Source: Alkalicoccus chagannorensis DSM 18086
Lineage (GTDB): Bacteria; Bacillota; Bacilli; Bacillales; Salisediminibacteriaceae
Reading direction: 5' to 3'
NCBI RefSeq assembly: GCF_000429725.1
Contig: NZ_AUCK01000007.1
Location: 62,001-126,000 of the forward strand
DNA length: 64,000 nt
The notes below the pieces were generated by a model. That model was not told where the DNA came from. It searched no databases and worked only from the letters and a program-made list of their open reading frames with translations. Shown here one piece after another: positions 1-8,559 of this stretch. The translations under genes and the position numbers were made by a program. The first letter of the stretch is position 1. Each line of letters begins with the position of its first letter.

Positions 1-518
1 TGGGCGGCGCTGCTGCGATCCGCCATGCGGCGAAATTCGCCGATGAACGACTCGAGAAGCTCGTGCTGATCGGCGCAGCCGCCCCAAGTTTTACCCAGCG
101 TCAGGGCTACACCCTCGGACAGGACAGAGACCAGGTCGATGAGCTGATCAAAAACATGCAGTCCGACCGCGAAGCGACCTTGAAAGAATTCCAGAGCATG
201 TTCTTCTATCAGGATGTCGCCCAGGACGTGAAGGACAGCCTCATCAGCATGGGCAGCCAGGCCTCCGAATACGCGATGGTTTCCAGCGGCGAAGAACTCC
301 GAGATGCCGACCTCCGCGATGAAATGGGCGAAATCCATGTCCCCGTCACCATCCTTCACGGCCGCCACGACAACATCTGTGAATTCGCCTTCGCCGAAGA
401 AATGGAGCGCATGATTCCAACCGCCGACCTCGTCCCATTTGAAGAGAGCGGCCACGGCATCTACTACGAAGAAAAGCAGAAGGTGAACGAAGAGATTGTG
501 AAGCTGCTGAAGCAGTAA
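1..518 (+). CDS. alpha/beta hydrolase, 5'-truncated by window edge
   Basis: The reading frame is already open at base 3 and continues from upstream of the window; its first residues (GGAAAIRHA) look like the part just after a nucleophile elbow (GHSxGG). The visible end carries an Asp in GRHDNIC and a His in SGHGIYYEE, the usual second and third members of the catalytic triad of alpha/beta hydrolases. The substrate cannot be told. A terminator follows at 569-606. Confidence 0.75.
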   Translation, partial: GGAAAIRHAAKFADERLEKLVLIGAAAPSFTQRQGYTLGQDRDQVDELIKNMQSDREATLKEFQSMFFYQDVAQDVKDSLISMGSQASEYAMVSSGEELRDADLRDEMGEIHVPVTILHGRHDNICEFAFAEEMERMIPTADLVPFEESGHGIYYEEKQKVNEEIVKLLKQ

Positions 519-568
519 GTAGATTCAGTCAAGTAAGAGCGGCAGGATATAATCATAGAAAGATCAAA

Positions 569-606
569 GAAGGGGTAATACCATGATTGGTCATTATCCC
601 TTTTCT
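569..606 (+). terminator. Rho-independent terminator
   Basis: The stem GAAGGGGTAAT pairs with ATTATCCCTTTTC and is followed by T-rich sequence. It lies between the hydrolase and the next, lower-GC cassette. Confidence 0.6.
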
Positions 607-652
607 TCGTATAAAAAAGCTCTATGCACATATGCACGTAAGGAGGCGGTAA

Positions 653-1204
653 ATGATGATGATACACGGGCGGGAGGGTGTGCTCGAAGCGTTAGATTTT
701 TTGGATATTGAGCTGGAGAGAATTGGATTTGAGGGTGTTATTGACCTTTATGTCGTTGGAGGAAGTGCGCTGGTTTTGGAGGGAGAGCTGCAACGTGCAA
801 CTGCGGATATTGATGCACTGATAGTATTGCCGAAAGAGATACAGGATAAAGCAGAAGAGGAAAAAGAGTGGAAACAGAAATTAGCCGAGTATGGGGTGAA
901 TGATCGGTTTTTAGGGATTATTCGCGTTCCCTCTAAAGACGAGCTGATGGAAAATCCTATGCATATAGACGAGGGTTTTTCGTGTTTGCGTGTATGGGTT
1001 CCTGACTATACAGAATTGATATTGATGAAACTGTTTAGTGAACGTGAGAAAGATGAGCAGGATTTGTGGAATACAAACTTGTTTGATAAAATAAATATAA
1101 TAGAGTTGCAGGAAAAGTACGAAGAGTATAAATCGTATGATGTACTACCGGGAAATTACACAGTAGACTTACACCGCTTATTGAAAAAGCGGGGATATAT
1201 TTAA
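653..1204 (+). CDS. DUF6036-like nucleotidyltransferase-fold protein
   Basis: 183 aa. Residues about 36-58 contain GGSALVLEGELQRATADIDA, the G-G-S then D-x-D pattern of the nucleotidyltransferase fold seen in DUF6036 and AbiEii-like proteins. Start ATG at 653 has AAGGAGG at 640-646. It is followed after about 28 bp by an unrecognised gene (1233-1658), and the pair ends in one strong terminator, so it looks like a two-gene cassette. Base composition is more AT-rich than the flanks, suggesting transfer. A toxin-antitoxin or abortive-infection role is inference only. Confidence 0.6.
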   Translation: MMMIHGREGVLEALDFLDIELERIGFEGVIDLYVVGGSALVLEGELQRATADIDALIVLPKEIQDKAEEEKEWKQKLAEYGVNDRFLGIIRVPSKDELMENPMHIDEGFSCLRVWVPDYTELILMKLFSEREKDEQDLWNTNLFDKINIIELQEKYEEYKSYDVLPGNYTVDLHRLLKKRGYI

Positions 1205-1232
1205 GAATGGCATAACCTGTAAGGAGGTGGTT

Positions 1233-1658
1233 GTGTTGGTTAATGCAAAAGATCTCGGCCGACAGTATCATCATCTGCGTGGTTCTTTCGAGGAAGCCAT
1301 GGTCAATAGGGGAAAAGCCTTCTTAGAGGAGAATGGATTGGATCCTGATGATGTGAAAGCAGTGGTTGAATCAGCACAACTAGATGCGCGTTTACAGGAA
1401 GTATACGCCATGTATCTGGCTGGAAAAGGTAACGTCAAGGAAGGCATGCTGCCACAGCATATGCTGGATAAAGTAAAAGAAGCGGAAAAGGTGAAAACTG
1501 GTGAACGAACAGATGGTCGAATGTACCATTTGGTTCGTGCATATAAGTCTGAATGGACTCGAAAACAGGCGTTGGAGTCTGATCCTGTATTAAGGGAGAA
1601 GGTAGAAGCTCGTAGAAAGAGACGGGCGGACAAAAGAGATAAACTGGAAAAAATATAA
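1233..1658 (+). CDS. hypothetical protein, partner of the NTase-fold gene
   Basis: About 141 aa, very charged and mostly helical, with a Lys/Arg-rich C-terminus (EARRKRRADKRDKLEKI); no domain recognised. The long AAGGAGGTGG at 1221-1230 favours GTG 1233 or TTG 1236 over an in-frame GTG at 1227 that lies inside the ribosome binding site. It is cotranscribed with 653-1204 and shares its lower GC. The basic tail might bind nucleic acid, but that is inference. Confidence 0.55.
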   Translation: MLVNAKDLGRQYHHLRGSFEEAMVNRGKAFLEENGLDPDDVKAVVESAQLDARLQEVYAMYLAGKGNVKEGMLPQHMLDKVKEAEKVKTGERTDGRMYHLVRAYKSEWTRKQALESDPVLREKVEARRKRRADKRDKLEKI

Positions 1659-1686
1659 TGAACGATAACGTAACGTATCTGTTAAC

Positions 1687-1733
1687 AAAAGCCGCTCCCA
1701 ATTATCCATTCCGGATGATTGGGAGCGGCTTTT
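1687..1733 (+). terminator. Rho-independent terminator
   Basis: The near-perfect inverted repeat AAAAGCCGCTCCCAAT ... ATTGGGAGCGGCTTTT ends the 653-1658 cassette. A/T runs on both sides make it bidirectional. Confidence 0.85.
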
Positions 1734-1827
1734 AGGTTGTAGGAAAACAGAGCATTAGCGGCTCGTTCGAAAACGCTGCGCCAACCCTCTCGTTCTCACT
1801 AAAAAGGGCTGAGCAAGCCGAGCGTCC

Positions 1828-2376
1828 TCACTCCAGGAGAGCGGTAATTTCTGCTGCCGTTTCCGCTGCCGCTTTTCCCTTTGTATATACCGTGAAGTCA
1901 GCGAGTTCCCGGCTTTGGATACGCTCGGCAAAAGCATCGTTTAACTGCAGGATGGAAGGGTCGGAGGTTTGTTTGGAGAGACGCTGCCTCAGCACCAGCT
2001 TGGCCTCTCGAAGGTCTTTGGAAGGAAGGAGAAAAAAGACGGCAGCCGTTGATAAAGCAGTGGCGACGACGTCGGCTGATACGGGGTCATCCTGCACGGC
2101 ATGACCTGCGCCAAAATCATGAATGTGATCAGGATAATCTGCTAAAGCGCGCTGCACCGCGTGCGCCTCAAACGGTTTCCAATAGCGGTAGACGCCAAGG
2201 AATCCTTGTTCCTCTCGAATCTCCTCCTGCTTCGATTCGTCAAAACCGATTTCTTGGTAGTACTCATGCCGGATATCGTCCATGTGGCAGACAGGAAGAT
2301 CCAGTTGTTCAGAGAGAGCTGCAGCTACAGTGGATTTTCCAGCGCAGATCGGACCTGTTAATACGATCGTGTTCAC
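1828..2376 (-). CDS. P-loop kinase-like ATPase
   Basis: 182 aa. A Walker A motif (GPICAGKST) lies at residues 8-16, followed by HMDDIRHEY, a layout like shikimate/adenylate-kinase-type small-molecule kinases. A basic stretch near residues 120-135 (LREAKLVLRQRLSKQ) may be the lid. Monocistronic on the minus strand; substrate unknown. Confidence 0.65.
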   Translation of the reverse strand: MNTIVLTGPICAGKSTVAAALSEQLDLPVCHMDDIRHEYYQEIGFDESKQEEIREEQGFLGVYRYWKPFEAHAVQRALADYPDHIHDFGAGHAVQDDPVSADVVATALSTAAVFFLLPSKDLREAKLVLRQRLSKQTSDPSILQLNDAFAERIQSRELADFTVYTKGKAAAETAAEITALLE

Positions 2377-2403
2377 AGTGCTTCCTCCTTTTGTCTCATG
2401 CTC

Positions 2404-3180
2404 TCAGTTCCTGTTTTTCGTTGTCTCTATATAAGCAGTCAAGCTCTTCACCATCTCCGAAAACCGGTCGATGTCGTCCCGCGGGTCCCGGTAGTCCGCG
2501 TGGATTTCGATCTGCATCGCCTCGACGCCGGCAAGCGAAGCCGCATGGGCTGCGATGGTCTCCGGATTTTCCGCCGGAAAGGTGCGGTTCTCGTACACGT
2601 CCTCCAGGCCGAAGCCGCCGGCATAGTGGGCCAGGGCCTCCGGGTGCCAGTCTTCGATGTGCTCGCCGTGGGCGGTGCCGAGGTCGATATCCATGTCGTG
2701 CGTCTCGTCCATGCCGTGCAGATCGAGGACGAGTGCAATATCATACGTCTCCACGACTTCTTCCAGCTTCTCCTTGAACGGGACATCCGCATGGTAGGAC
2801 GGATCGGTCGCTTTCCTGGTGGCAGTGAGCACGTGTACATCCGTATAGTGCTGCAGCAGGTGCGCCGCCGCGCCGGTATAGATCTCCGCCAGCTTTTCCT
2901 CTTCCTCGCGCAGATGCGCCACGGCATGGGGCGCCGTGACAAGCACGCGGACGTCATCCGAGCCCGGCTTGAAGTCGTACGGCTCGTCTTCCGCGGCCCC
3001 GTGATAGTCCTCCGCTGCATAGGGAGCCTCGTACGCGAGCGTCTGCTCACGGAGCGCTCCGTCTTCCTTCGCTTCCTGTATCATCCCGACCGTCTCCTCC
3101 GGGGCATCCGGAAACGCTTCTTCCTCTTCGTACCCGCTGCAGCCGAGAAGAAGGAGGGGGAGGAGCAGCACCCGCTTCAT
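2404..3180 (-). CDS. lipoprotein with N-formylglutamate amidohydrolase-like domain
   Basis: 258 aa. The N-terminus MKRVLLLPLLLLGCSG is a short lipoprotein signal (lipobox LLGC), so the protein should be anchored outside the membrane. After an acidic linker come VTAPHAVAHLREEE, LVLDLHGMD and MQIEIHADYRDP, matching metal-ligand and active-site regions of the N-formylglutamate deformylase / zinc amidohydrolase fold. It probably hydrolyses an amide substrate at the cell surface; the substrate is unknown. AAGGAGG precedes the ATG. Confidence 0.6.
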   Translation of the reverse strand: MKRVLLLPLLLLGCSGYEEEEAFPDAPEETVGMIQEAKEDGALREQTLAYEAPYAAEDYHGAAEDEPYDFKPGSDDVRVLVTAPHAVAHLREEEEKLAEIYTGAAAHLLQHYTDVHVLTATRKATDPSYHADVPFKEKLEEVVETYDIALVLDLHGMDETHDMDIDLGTAHGEHIEDWHPEALAHYAGGFGLEDVYENRTFPAENPETIAAHAASLAGVEAMQIEIHADYRDPRDDIDRFSEMVKSLTAYIETTKNRN

Positions 3181-3335
3181 TCGATCGCCTCCTTTTCACC
3201 TCAAATACACATCGCTGCCCTATTCCTCTTATACGTGTGTTGTTTTTCCCAATAAACGCCTATAATAGAAGCTGTAGCGTCCGTTGGCATCGACCAGGCT
3301 TTTTTTCTGGAGAACATTCGTAAGGAGGAACCTCC

Positions 3336-3512
3336 ATGGAAAGCTTTATCCTCGTGGGCATTCTCGTCTTCATCGGCATGTTTCTCGGAGCAGGAAAAGG
3401 CCAGCGGAACTGGGCCGCCGGCTGTGGCTGTCTTCTCCTGATCATCTCCCTGATCGTCGTTGTGCTCTCCGGCATGGTGCTGGGCGTTTTCCCGCTGCTG
3501 CCGCTCTTTTAA
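3336..3512 (+). CDS. small two-TM membrane protein
   Basis: 58 aa: two hydrophobic segments (FILVGILVFIGMFLGA and CLLLIISLIVVVLSGMV) separated by a short loop with KGQRNW and a CGC motif. AAGGAGG at 3322-3328 sits 7 nt before the ATG. No known family recognised. A strong terminator follows at 3676-3708. Confidence 0.6.
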   Translation: MESFILVGILVFIGMFLGAGKGQRNWAAGCGCLLLIISLIVVVLSGMVLGVFPLLPLF

Positions 3513-3675
3513 TGATTGCTAAGCAGCCGCGCCATCAGCACGAGTGTCCTTTTTCGTCTGTATTGGGCAGGTTCTACTCTACTATCTGCCAGCATAACAT
3601 GTTTCCCTAAAAATGCTTCAGAATATTATAAAGTGATATTAAACGAATAGCGGTGTATTGCTTCGGCCTACACGT

Positions 3676-3708
3676 AAGAGGACTAGATGCGTCTAGTCCT
3701 CTTTTTTA
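3676..3708 (+). terminator. Rho-independent terminator
   Basis: The perfect stem AAGAGGACTAGA ... TCTAGTCCTCTT with a TGCG loop and a T-run ends the transcript of the small membrane protein. Confidence 0.85.
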
Positions 3709-3753
3709 TGCTCCAGGAAAGGTCTACTCATTGGGTGAGCCTCCTTCGCCTGC

Positions 3754-4347
3754 CTACTTGTTCACCAGAGAAAGCACGCCGCCGTCCTTCAAAAAGTGTT
3801 CCCGTGACAGCGTCTGCCGCTGCAGTCGCTGACGTACCGCTTGAATGGTACCGTCATGAGTGACGACCAACACCTTTGCATCGTTTGAATGCCTGTTCAT
3901 CCAGCTTTGCAGCAGCTCGGTATAATGAAAGGCAGGGGCGTGATTCAACCATCCTTCCTCCCAGTACCATCGCGAATAGAACGGCAGCTCAAAAGAAGGA
4001 AAGAGAGCCTTTATTTTCTGCTGTGGCATTAACCAGTCACACGGAAGCGTCGCATGAAAGCAAGCCAAAGGAGACCTCCACGAGCTGGAGCGCTCCGGGA
4101 AGATTCTCGGACCGAAAACCGGGGAGACGAGGACCGGGACCCGGTTGATACCGGGAAGGGCGGCAGCAGTCTCCAGTGTGCGCAGCGTAGGGCTGACGTA
4201 GACGATGTCAAAGTCCGCCGCGGAGAGCCCGCTGCTTGCCGCGAGATGTCCTGTTTCTGTCAGCGGCGGATCGATCATTCGGAGGCTTCCAGGAAGGGCT
4301 TCTGTATGCCGACTCGCTTCATGCCGCATCATCGTCAACGTCTTCAC
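3754..4347 (-). CDS. histidine phosphatase family protein
   Basis: 197 aa. MMRHEAS near the start is the RH(G/E) signature whose His is phosphorylated; the second catalytic His is in VVTHDGTIQAVRQRL near residue 165. It belongs to the phosphoglycerate-mutase-like superfamily; substrate unknown. Its start overlaps the stop of the upstream GNAT gene by 4 bp, so the two are translationally coupled. Confidence 0.75.
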   Translation of the reverse strand: MKTLTMMRHEASRHTEALPGSLRMIDPPLTETGHLAASSGLSAADFDIVYVSPTLRTLETAAALPGINRVPVLVSPVFGPRIFPERSSSWRSPLACFHATLPCDWLMPQQKIKALFPSFELPFYSRWYWEEGWLNHAPAFHYTELLQSWMNRHSNDAKVLVVTHDGTIQAVRQRLQRQTLSREHFLKDGGVLSLVNK

Positions 4348-4844
4348 AGCAGCCGGACCGTCCGCGCCATCAGCACGAGCATCCCTTTCCGTCCCATTCG
4401 CGTCTCCCCGGTCCGCACAAAACCGCCTCGTTCATACACACGCTGCGCCGCTGTGTTCTGCTCGTTGACGGCGAGCAGCACCTTCGTACAAGCGGGAAAG
4501 TGCGCCCGTACAAACGCCGGCAGTTCCGCCAGCGACGCTCCTGCCATCCCCATTCCCTGATACCGCGTCTGAATCGAATAGCTCCGCAGCAGCAGCGCTT
4601 CCCGGTCGTCGGTGTACGCCTTCGTCCCCGGCCAGCGGTCGAGAAGGAAAAACCCGGCCGCCTGCCCGCCGCTGCGGATCAGCACAGGATACCGGCCCGG
4701 AATTTCCTCTGCGTCCCGAATCGCCTGCAGCGGCAGCGACGCGTACCGCTGCTGCTCCTTCGGCAGCGCATAGTCCGCGAGCAGCGGAGCATCCGCCTCT
4801 TCATAAAAATCGAGCATCACGTCGGTTCTCATGGGGAGTCCCAC
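4344..4844 (-). CDS. GNAT family N-acetyltransferase
   Basis: 166 aa. The region around residues 87-106 (SIQTRYQGMGMAGASLAEL) corresponds to the acetyl-CoA pyrophosphate loop (Q-x-x-G-x-G/A), and NTAAQRVYERGGFVRTGE is the typical GNAT C-terminal motif. GTG 4844 has GGAGG 8 nt upstream; ATG 4832 (MRTDVML) is an alternative. It forms an operon with the downstream histidine phosphatase. Confidence 0.8.
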   Translation of the reverse strand: MGLPMRTDVMLDFYEEADAPLLADYALPKEQQRYASLPLQAIRDAEEIPGRYPVLIRSGGQAAGFFLLDRWPGTKAYTDDREALLLRSYSIQTRYQGMGMAGASLAELPAFVRAHFPACTKVLLAVNEQNTAAQRVYERGGFVRTGETRMGRKGMLVLMARTVRLL

Positions 4845-4911
4845 CTTCCCATCCTCCTATATTCTTCCTCCAGTATACCAGAACAACAACCAGGTGGGGG
4901 AGGACGGACAG

Positions 4912-4941
4912 CAAAACCCCCGTGCCAATGGACACGGGGGA
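4912..4941 (-). terminator. Rho-independent terminator
   Basis: On the minus strand CCCCCGTGTCCATTGGCACG continues as GGGGGTTTT, just after the 4946-5860 gene. Confidence 0.8.
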
Positions 4942-4945
4942 GTAG

Positions 4946-5860
4946 TTAAAACGGCAGCTCGCTGTCGTCTTCTTCTGTATCGGCCTCTGCTTCTGCATCG
5001 GCTTCTTCCGATGCTTCAAACATCGACTTCCATTTTGATTCCGCCTGCTTTTCGATACGGGCGGTGGTGTCATCCAGCGCCGCCTGCAGCTTCTGGCGCT
5101 TCAGCAGCAGTCCTTTCATCGAGCGAAGAAACGACGTCGCTTCTTTCACCTGACGGCGGGCCTGCAGCGCCCGCTTCAGCGCCTTTGCGAGCGCATAGCC
5201 CTGGCTGGCGTTGAAGCTGGAGAACTCGATCTCGTGATACATGCGGGAGACTTCAGAATCCGCCTGGCTGAGCGCCTGATTCAACAGTTTCAGCTCCCCG
5301 TGCACGTCGATCGAACCCGGTTCTTCTTCAAACAGTCCGCGGAGCGTCTCGGTTGTCAGCGCGCCGAACAGACGCCCTTCCGTTTCGGTCGCGGCTTCCT
5401 CGGTCTGGCGGGCTTCCGCGGCGGGCTGATCCATGTCCACGTCCGCCTCTTCTTCGAGCGACGGAATGGAAGATACCGTGTCCTGCGGAGCGTCCGCTTC
5501 CACCGGAGCCGGGGCTTCTTCCTCGTACCCCTCTGCTTCATCAGCTGCCGGCAGTTCCTCTGTTTCCAGCGCTTCGTTATGCTGGCGGTTCTGCTCGAGC
5601 AGCTTCTCTACTTTATTTTCCGGACATTTGGACACATTTTTCAGCTCCCCTTTGCGGGTGAACGTCACAATGCGGCCGTCATGCCAGTATGTCATCGTCC
5701 GTTTCGTATACCAGCCCTGCCTGGCGCGCAGGACCTCCTCAATCGTATCAACCGTTTCTTCCTGGTCCGTCCCCCAATGGGTGCGGGCCACTTTCATCAC
5801 CTGCGCCGGCAGATCCTCTGGTGTTTCCGGGGTGACCGGTGCTTCTGGTAGTTCGTACAT
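4946..5860 (-). CDS. unknown acidic protein with an SSB-like C-terminal tail
   Basis: 304 aa, no recognised family. A compact N-terminal part (about 1-95, with WYTKRTMTYWHDGRIVTF) is followed by a Glu/Ala/Pro-rich linker (about 96-185), a helical region (190-285) and a very acidic end. The last residues, EEDDSELPF, closely resemble the C-terminal tip of bacterial SSB (DDDLPF in Bacillus SsbA), which docks onto RecQ, PriA, RecO and other repair proteins. A role in DNA replication or repair is inference. Monocistronic with its own terminator. Confidence 0.55.
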   Translation of the reverse strand: MYELPEAPVTPETPEDLPAQVMKVARTHWGTDQEETVDTIEEVLRARQGWYTKRTMTYWHDGRIVTFTRKGELKNVSKCPENKVEKLLEQNRQHNEALETEELPAADEAEGYEEEAPAPVEADAPQDTVSSIPSLEEEADVDMDQPAAEARQTEEAATETEGRLFGALTTETLRGLFEEEPGSIDVHGELKLLNQALSQADSEVSRMYHEIEFSSFNASQGYALAKALKRALQARRQVKEATSFLRSMKGLLLKRQKLQAALDDTTARIEKQAESKWKSMFEASEEADAEAEADTEEDDSELPF

Positions 5861-6106
5861 ATCGTTTCCGCTCCTTCGTTCAATCCTTCTCCTGCCAGCA
5901 TAGCAGGTTCAACCGTCGGATGCACGAAGAAAAGCCCATTTCCCCGTTTCGAAAAAAGACGCCACGGATGCGAGAACCCGCGCGGAACCGCCGGCGGACC
6001 GGAACGCGCAGCAAAAAAGCCGGCGGCGTCCTGGCGGAAAGAGGCAGATTAACGCCGCGGCAGGAAGGGTAGGAGGAAAAGACAAGACAGGAAGGAGGGT
6101 TAGTTG

Positions 6107-6613
6107 ATGCAGTTACCATTAGGACAGTCCGTCCCTGCGTTTACCCTGCCGGCTGCTTCTGGCAGCACGTACTCATTGGAGGAAGACAGCAGCACCCGCC
6201 CGGGATGGCGGCTGCTCGTGTATTTCCGCGGCTCGTGGTGACCCGCCTGCAAAGAAGATCTGGATGATCTTACGGCGCACATCGGCTATTTTCAGAAACG
6301 GGATATTCACGTGACCGCTGTCTCCAGTGACACGCTGGACAACTTGAAAGCCTGGCAGGAGGAGAACCAGTTTCCGTTTCCCATTCTTTCAGATGAAGCG
6401 TACACGATGCTGGAGGCGTACGGCGTCTACCTGCATGATGATGAAAAGGATCCGTACGAAGATGAAGGGAAGCACGGCGAGCCGGCGGTGTTCCTGCTCG
6501 ACGAAGAGAACCGGCTGCTCTACAAACAGAAGCAGACCGCGCCTTTCGGCAGACCGAGCGCGAAGGAACTGCGAAAAATCGTCAGCTACATCCGCAAAAA
6601 CAAGGACAGCTGA
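6107..6613 (+). CDS. predicted selenoprotein: peroxiredoxin-like (UxxC), in-frame TGA
   Basis: 168 aa if the TGA at 6239-6241 is read as selenocysteine (residue 45). ATG 6107 has AAGGAGG at 6092-6098, 8 nt upstream. Reading through gives LLVYFRGSW-U-PACKEDL, where U occupies the catalytic Cys position of a thioredoxin/AhpC-TSA fold and Cys48 completes a UxxC motif. The remainder (VTAVSSDT, FPFPILSDEA, EPAVFLLDEENRLLY) is a normal redoxin. Ordinary genes here, including this one, end in TGA, so the code is standard. A SECIS-like hairpin lies right after the TGA. If selenocysteine is not inserted, the gene is a nonsense pseudogene. Confidence 0.75.
6242..6279 (+). promoter_or_regulatory. candidate bacterial SECIS element
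   Basis: The stem AAGATC (6255-6260) pairs perfectly with GATCTT (6266-6271) around the loop TGGAT. The loop starts 19 nt after the TGA and has G in its first two bases, which fits bacterial SECIS rules (apical loop about 16-37 nt downstream). A lower TGC/GCA helix (6248-6250 with 6277-6279) is possible. Confidence 0.65.
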
Positions 6614-6617
6614 AAGC

Positions 6618-6660
6618 AAAACCAGGCGTCTTCCCACGGAGGGAGAACGCCTGGTTTTTT
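6618..6660 (+). terminator. Rho-independent terminator
   Basis: AAAACCAGGCG ... CGCCTGGTTTTTT, a long stem with T-run, directly after the peroxiredoxin-like gene. Confidence 0.85.
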
Positions 6661-7114
6661 GCGCTGCAGTAGCGGGAGAGAACTAACAGTGAATGCTGGC
6701 CGTCTTTGCATCATACAGCCTCCAAGAGCCGCGGTGGCCCACTCGTCAAGCCGAAGCGTCACCATGGATCAACGAAGCGGCTCAAAAGGGCGTCCTCCCG
6801 GCTCAAAACAAGCAAGGTGGCTCAAATAATGGGGGAAGCGACCTGCTTCCAGCCCCAGGGCGCGCGGTTCACACAGGCAAGCGACGCAAAAAACAGACGA
6901 ACGGACACGCTTTTTCTCGATGGAACGAAGGTCGCCTTATCCAGAAGCTGGTTTTCAACCGGAGCGGTCCCTAGCTCTTCCATTCCTCTTGCAGCAAGCC
7001 GTACACGTCCCGGTCCAGGATTCATCCTACGATTTAAACCGTAGGCTTTCTCGTTCGGAAGTCTGAAATGCCATTCCTTGCTGTAGGAGAGCGCCCCCTC
7101 CCATTGATGCCAAC
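6661..7114. other. gene-free stretch
   Basis: No gene recognised. Open frames exist on both strands but lack ribosome binding sites and family signatures. A small inverted repeat (CCTACG ... CGTAGG) lies at 7026-7045. Confidence 0.5.
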
Positions 7115-7143
7115 AAAAAAAGCCATCAGCTGGGCTGATGGCT
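7115..7143 (-). terminator. Rho-independent terminator (ald transcript)
   Basis: On the minus strand, AGCCATCAGCCCAGCTGATG continues as GCTTTTTTT. It lies about 185 bp beyond the ald stop, so the repeat copy at 7159-7298 would be carried in the ald 3' region. Confidence 0.75.
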
Positions 7144-7158
7144 GTGCTGCCTAAAGGG

Positions 7159-7298
7159 ATAGGAATGTATACGTTTTCATACAAGGAGACGGCGGCATCG
7201 CACGCTGCGCGGGAAGAACGAAGAACCTGTTCTTCCCTCTAACAGCCTGCAGCGACGAGGCACGCCGTTCCGACCAAAAGACGCTGCGCGTTTTTAGT
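7159..7298 (+). repeat. structured repeat I, copy 1
   Basis: Shares with the other copies a leader (GGAATGTATACGTTTTCATA), nested helices ACGGCG/CGCCGT and GCTGC/GCAGC, the apical helix GGGAAGAAC/GTTCTTCCC, and a tail CCGACCAAAAGACGC that folds into a small terminator-like hairpin. Orientation is assigned from leader and tail. Confidence 0.85.
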
Positions 7299-7328
7299 CT
7301 GTGCAGGGCAGGGGAGCGGGTTTTCCGC

Positions 7329-8456
7329 TCAGCCGTTCGGAAGACGAAGCGCCTCGTCGACAGGCTGATAGGCATACCCGAGGTCGCGGGCAACCGCCTC
7401 GTACGTCACGGCGCCGCCGGCAGTGTTGACGCCTTTTCGAAGCGCATCATTATCGGCGACAGCGCGTTCGAGTCCTTTGTTCGCAATCTGCAGCGCATAC
7501 GCCATCGTCACGTTCGTGAGCCCGATCGTCGACGTCCGCGGCACGGCCCCCGGCATGTTGGCAACGGTGTAGTGAACGACGCCATGCTTCACGTACGTCG
7601 GATCTTCGTGCGTCGTGATGCGGTCGACCGTTTCAATGATGCCGCCTTGATCAATCGCGACATCGACGACGACCGAGCCTTCGCTCATCGACGCAATCAT
7701 GTCTTCGGTGACGAGCTTCGGCGCGCGGGCGCCCGGAATGAGCACGGCGCCGATGACGAGGTCGGACTCGCGGACCGCTTCGGCAATCGTCAGCGGGTTC
7801 GACATGATCGTCTGTACCTCGCCGCCGAACTGATCATCAAGCTGGCGGAGCCGGTCTGCACTCAAGTCGATCATCGTCACGTCCGCGCCGAGCCCGATAG
7901 CGAGTTTCGCTGCGTTCGTGCCGACAACCCCGCCGCCGATGATCGTCACGCGGCCGCGTTTGACCCCGGGAATACCGGAGAGGAGCACACCTTTGCCGCC
8001 TTTCGTTTTCTCGAGAAACTGCGCCCCGATCTGAGACGCCATGCGTCCGGCGACTTCGCTCATCGGTGTGAGCAGCGGCAGCGTGCCGTTGATCTCCACC
8101 GTCTCATACGCGACCGCCGTCACTTCCTGCTTCGTCAACGCTTCCGCAAGCTCCGGTTCCGCCGCCAGGTGCAGGTACGTAAACAGAATCAGCCCCGGCC
8201 GGAAATAGCCGTATTCCTCCGGCAGCGGCTCCTTTACCTTCATGACCATCTCCGCTTTGGTCCAGACGTCCGCCGCGTCGGCGATCATCTGTGCGCCGGC
8301 AGCTGCATAATCGCTGTCGGCAAAGCCGCTGCCGGTGCCCGCATCCTGCTCAATCATCACTTCATGCCCCTGCTCGGTGAGCGTGATCACGCCGGCCGGG
8401 GTGATCGCCACCCGGTTTTCGCTGTTCTTTACCTCTTTAGGAATCCCGATCTTCAT
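7329..8456 (-). CDS. ald: alanine dehydrogenase
   Basis: 375 aa. It catalyses reversible NAD-dependent oxidative deamination of L-alanine to pyruvate and ammonia. The N-terminus [20 protein letters not shown] is the family hallmark; Lys and His of the active site lie in VMKVKEPLP and LFTYLHLA, and the Rossmann loop is [18 protein letters not shown] 8456 is chosen because AGGAGG lies just upstream; the frame is open a further 75 bp but those codons are not Ald-like. A PucR-type regulator lies just upstream on the same strand. Confidence 0.95.
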   Translation of the reverse strand: MKIGIPKEVKNSENRVAITPAGVITLTEQGHEVMIEQDAGTGSGFADSDYAAAGAQMIADAADVWTKAEMVMKVKEPLPEEYGYFRPGLILFTYLHLAAEPELAEALTKQEVTAVAYETVEINGTLPLLTPMSEVAGRMASQIGAQFLEKTKGGKGVLLSGIPGVKRGRVTIIGGGVVGTNAAKLAIGLGADVTMIDLSADRLRQLDDQFGGEVQTIMSNPLTIAEAVRESDLVIGAVLIPGARAPKLVTEDMIASMSEGSVVVDVAIDQGGIIETVDRITTHEDPTYVKHGVVHYTVANMPGAVPRTSTIGLTNVTMAYALQIANKGLERAVADNDALRKGVNTAGGAVTYEAVARDLGYAYQPVDEALRLPNG

Positions 8457-8559
8457 GCTTGATTCCTCCTTGTATTTTAGACTGACTTTAGTATAGAGGC
8501 AGACCGATGTACTCCGCATTGTGGATGACATAAAAATACAGGCGGTCTATTTGTGGAAA

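Noticed and set aside
6822-7184. Minus-strand open frame as the tail of an IS200/IS605 TnpB gene, with 7026-7045 as its end hairpin
   Set aside because: The frame has no ribosome binding site, no zinc-finger or catalytic motif, and runs through a terminator and a repeat; resemblance is too weak.
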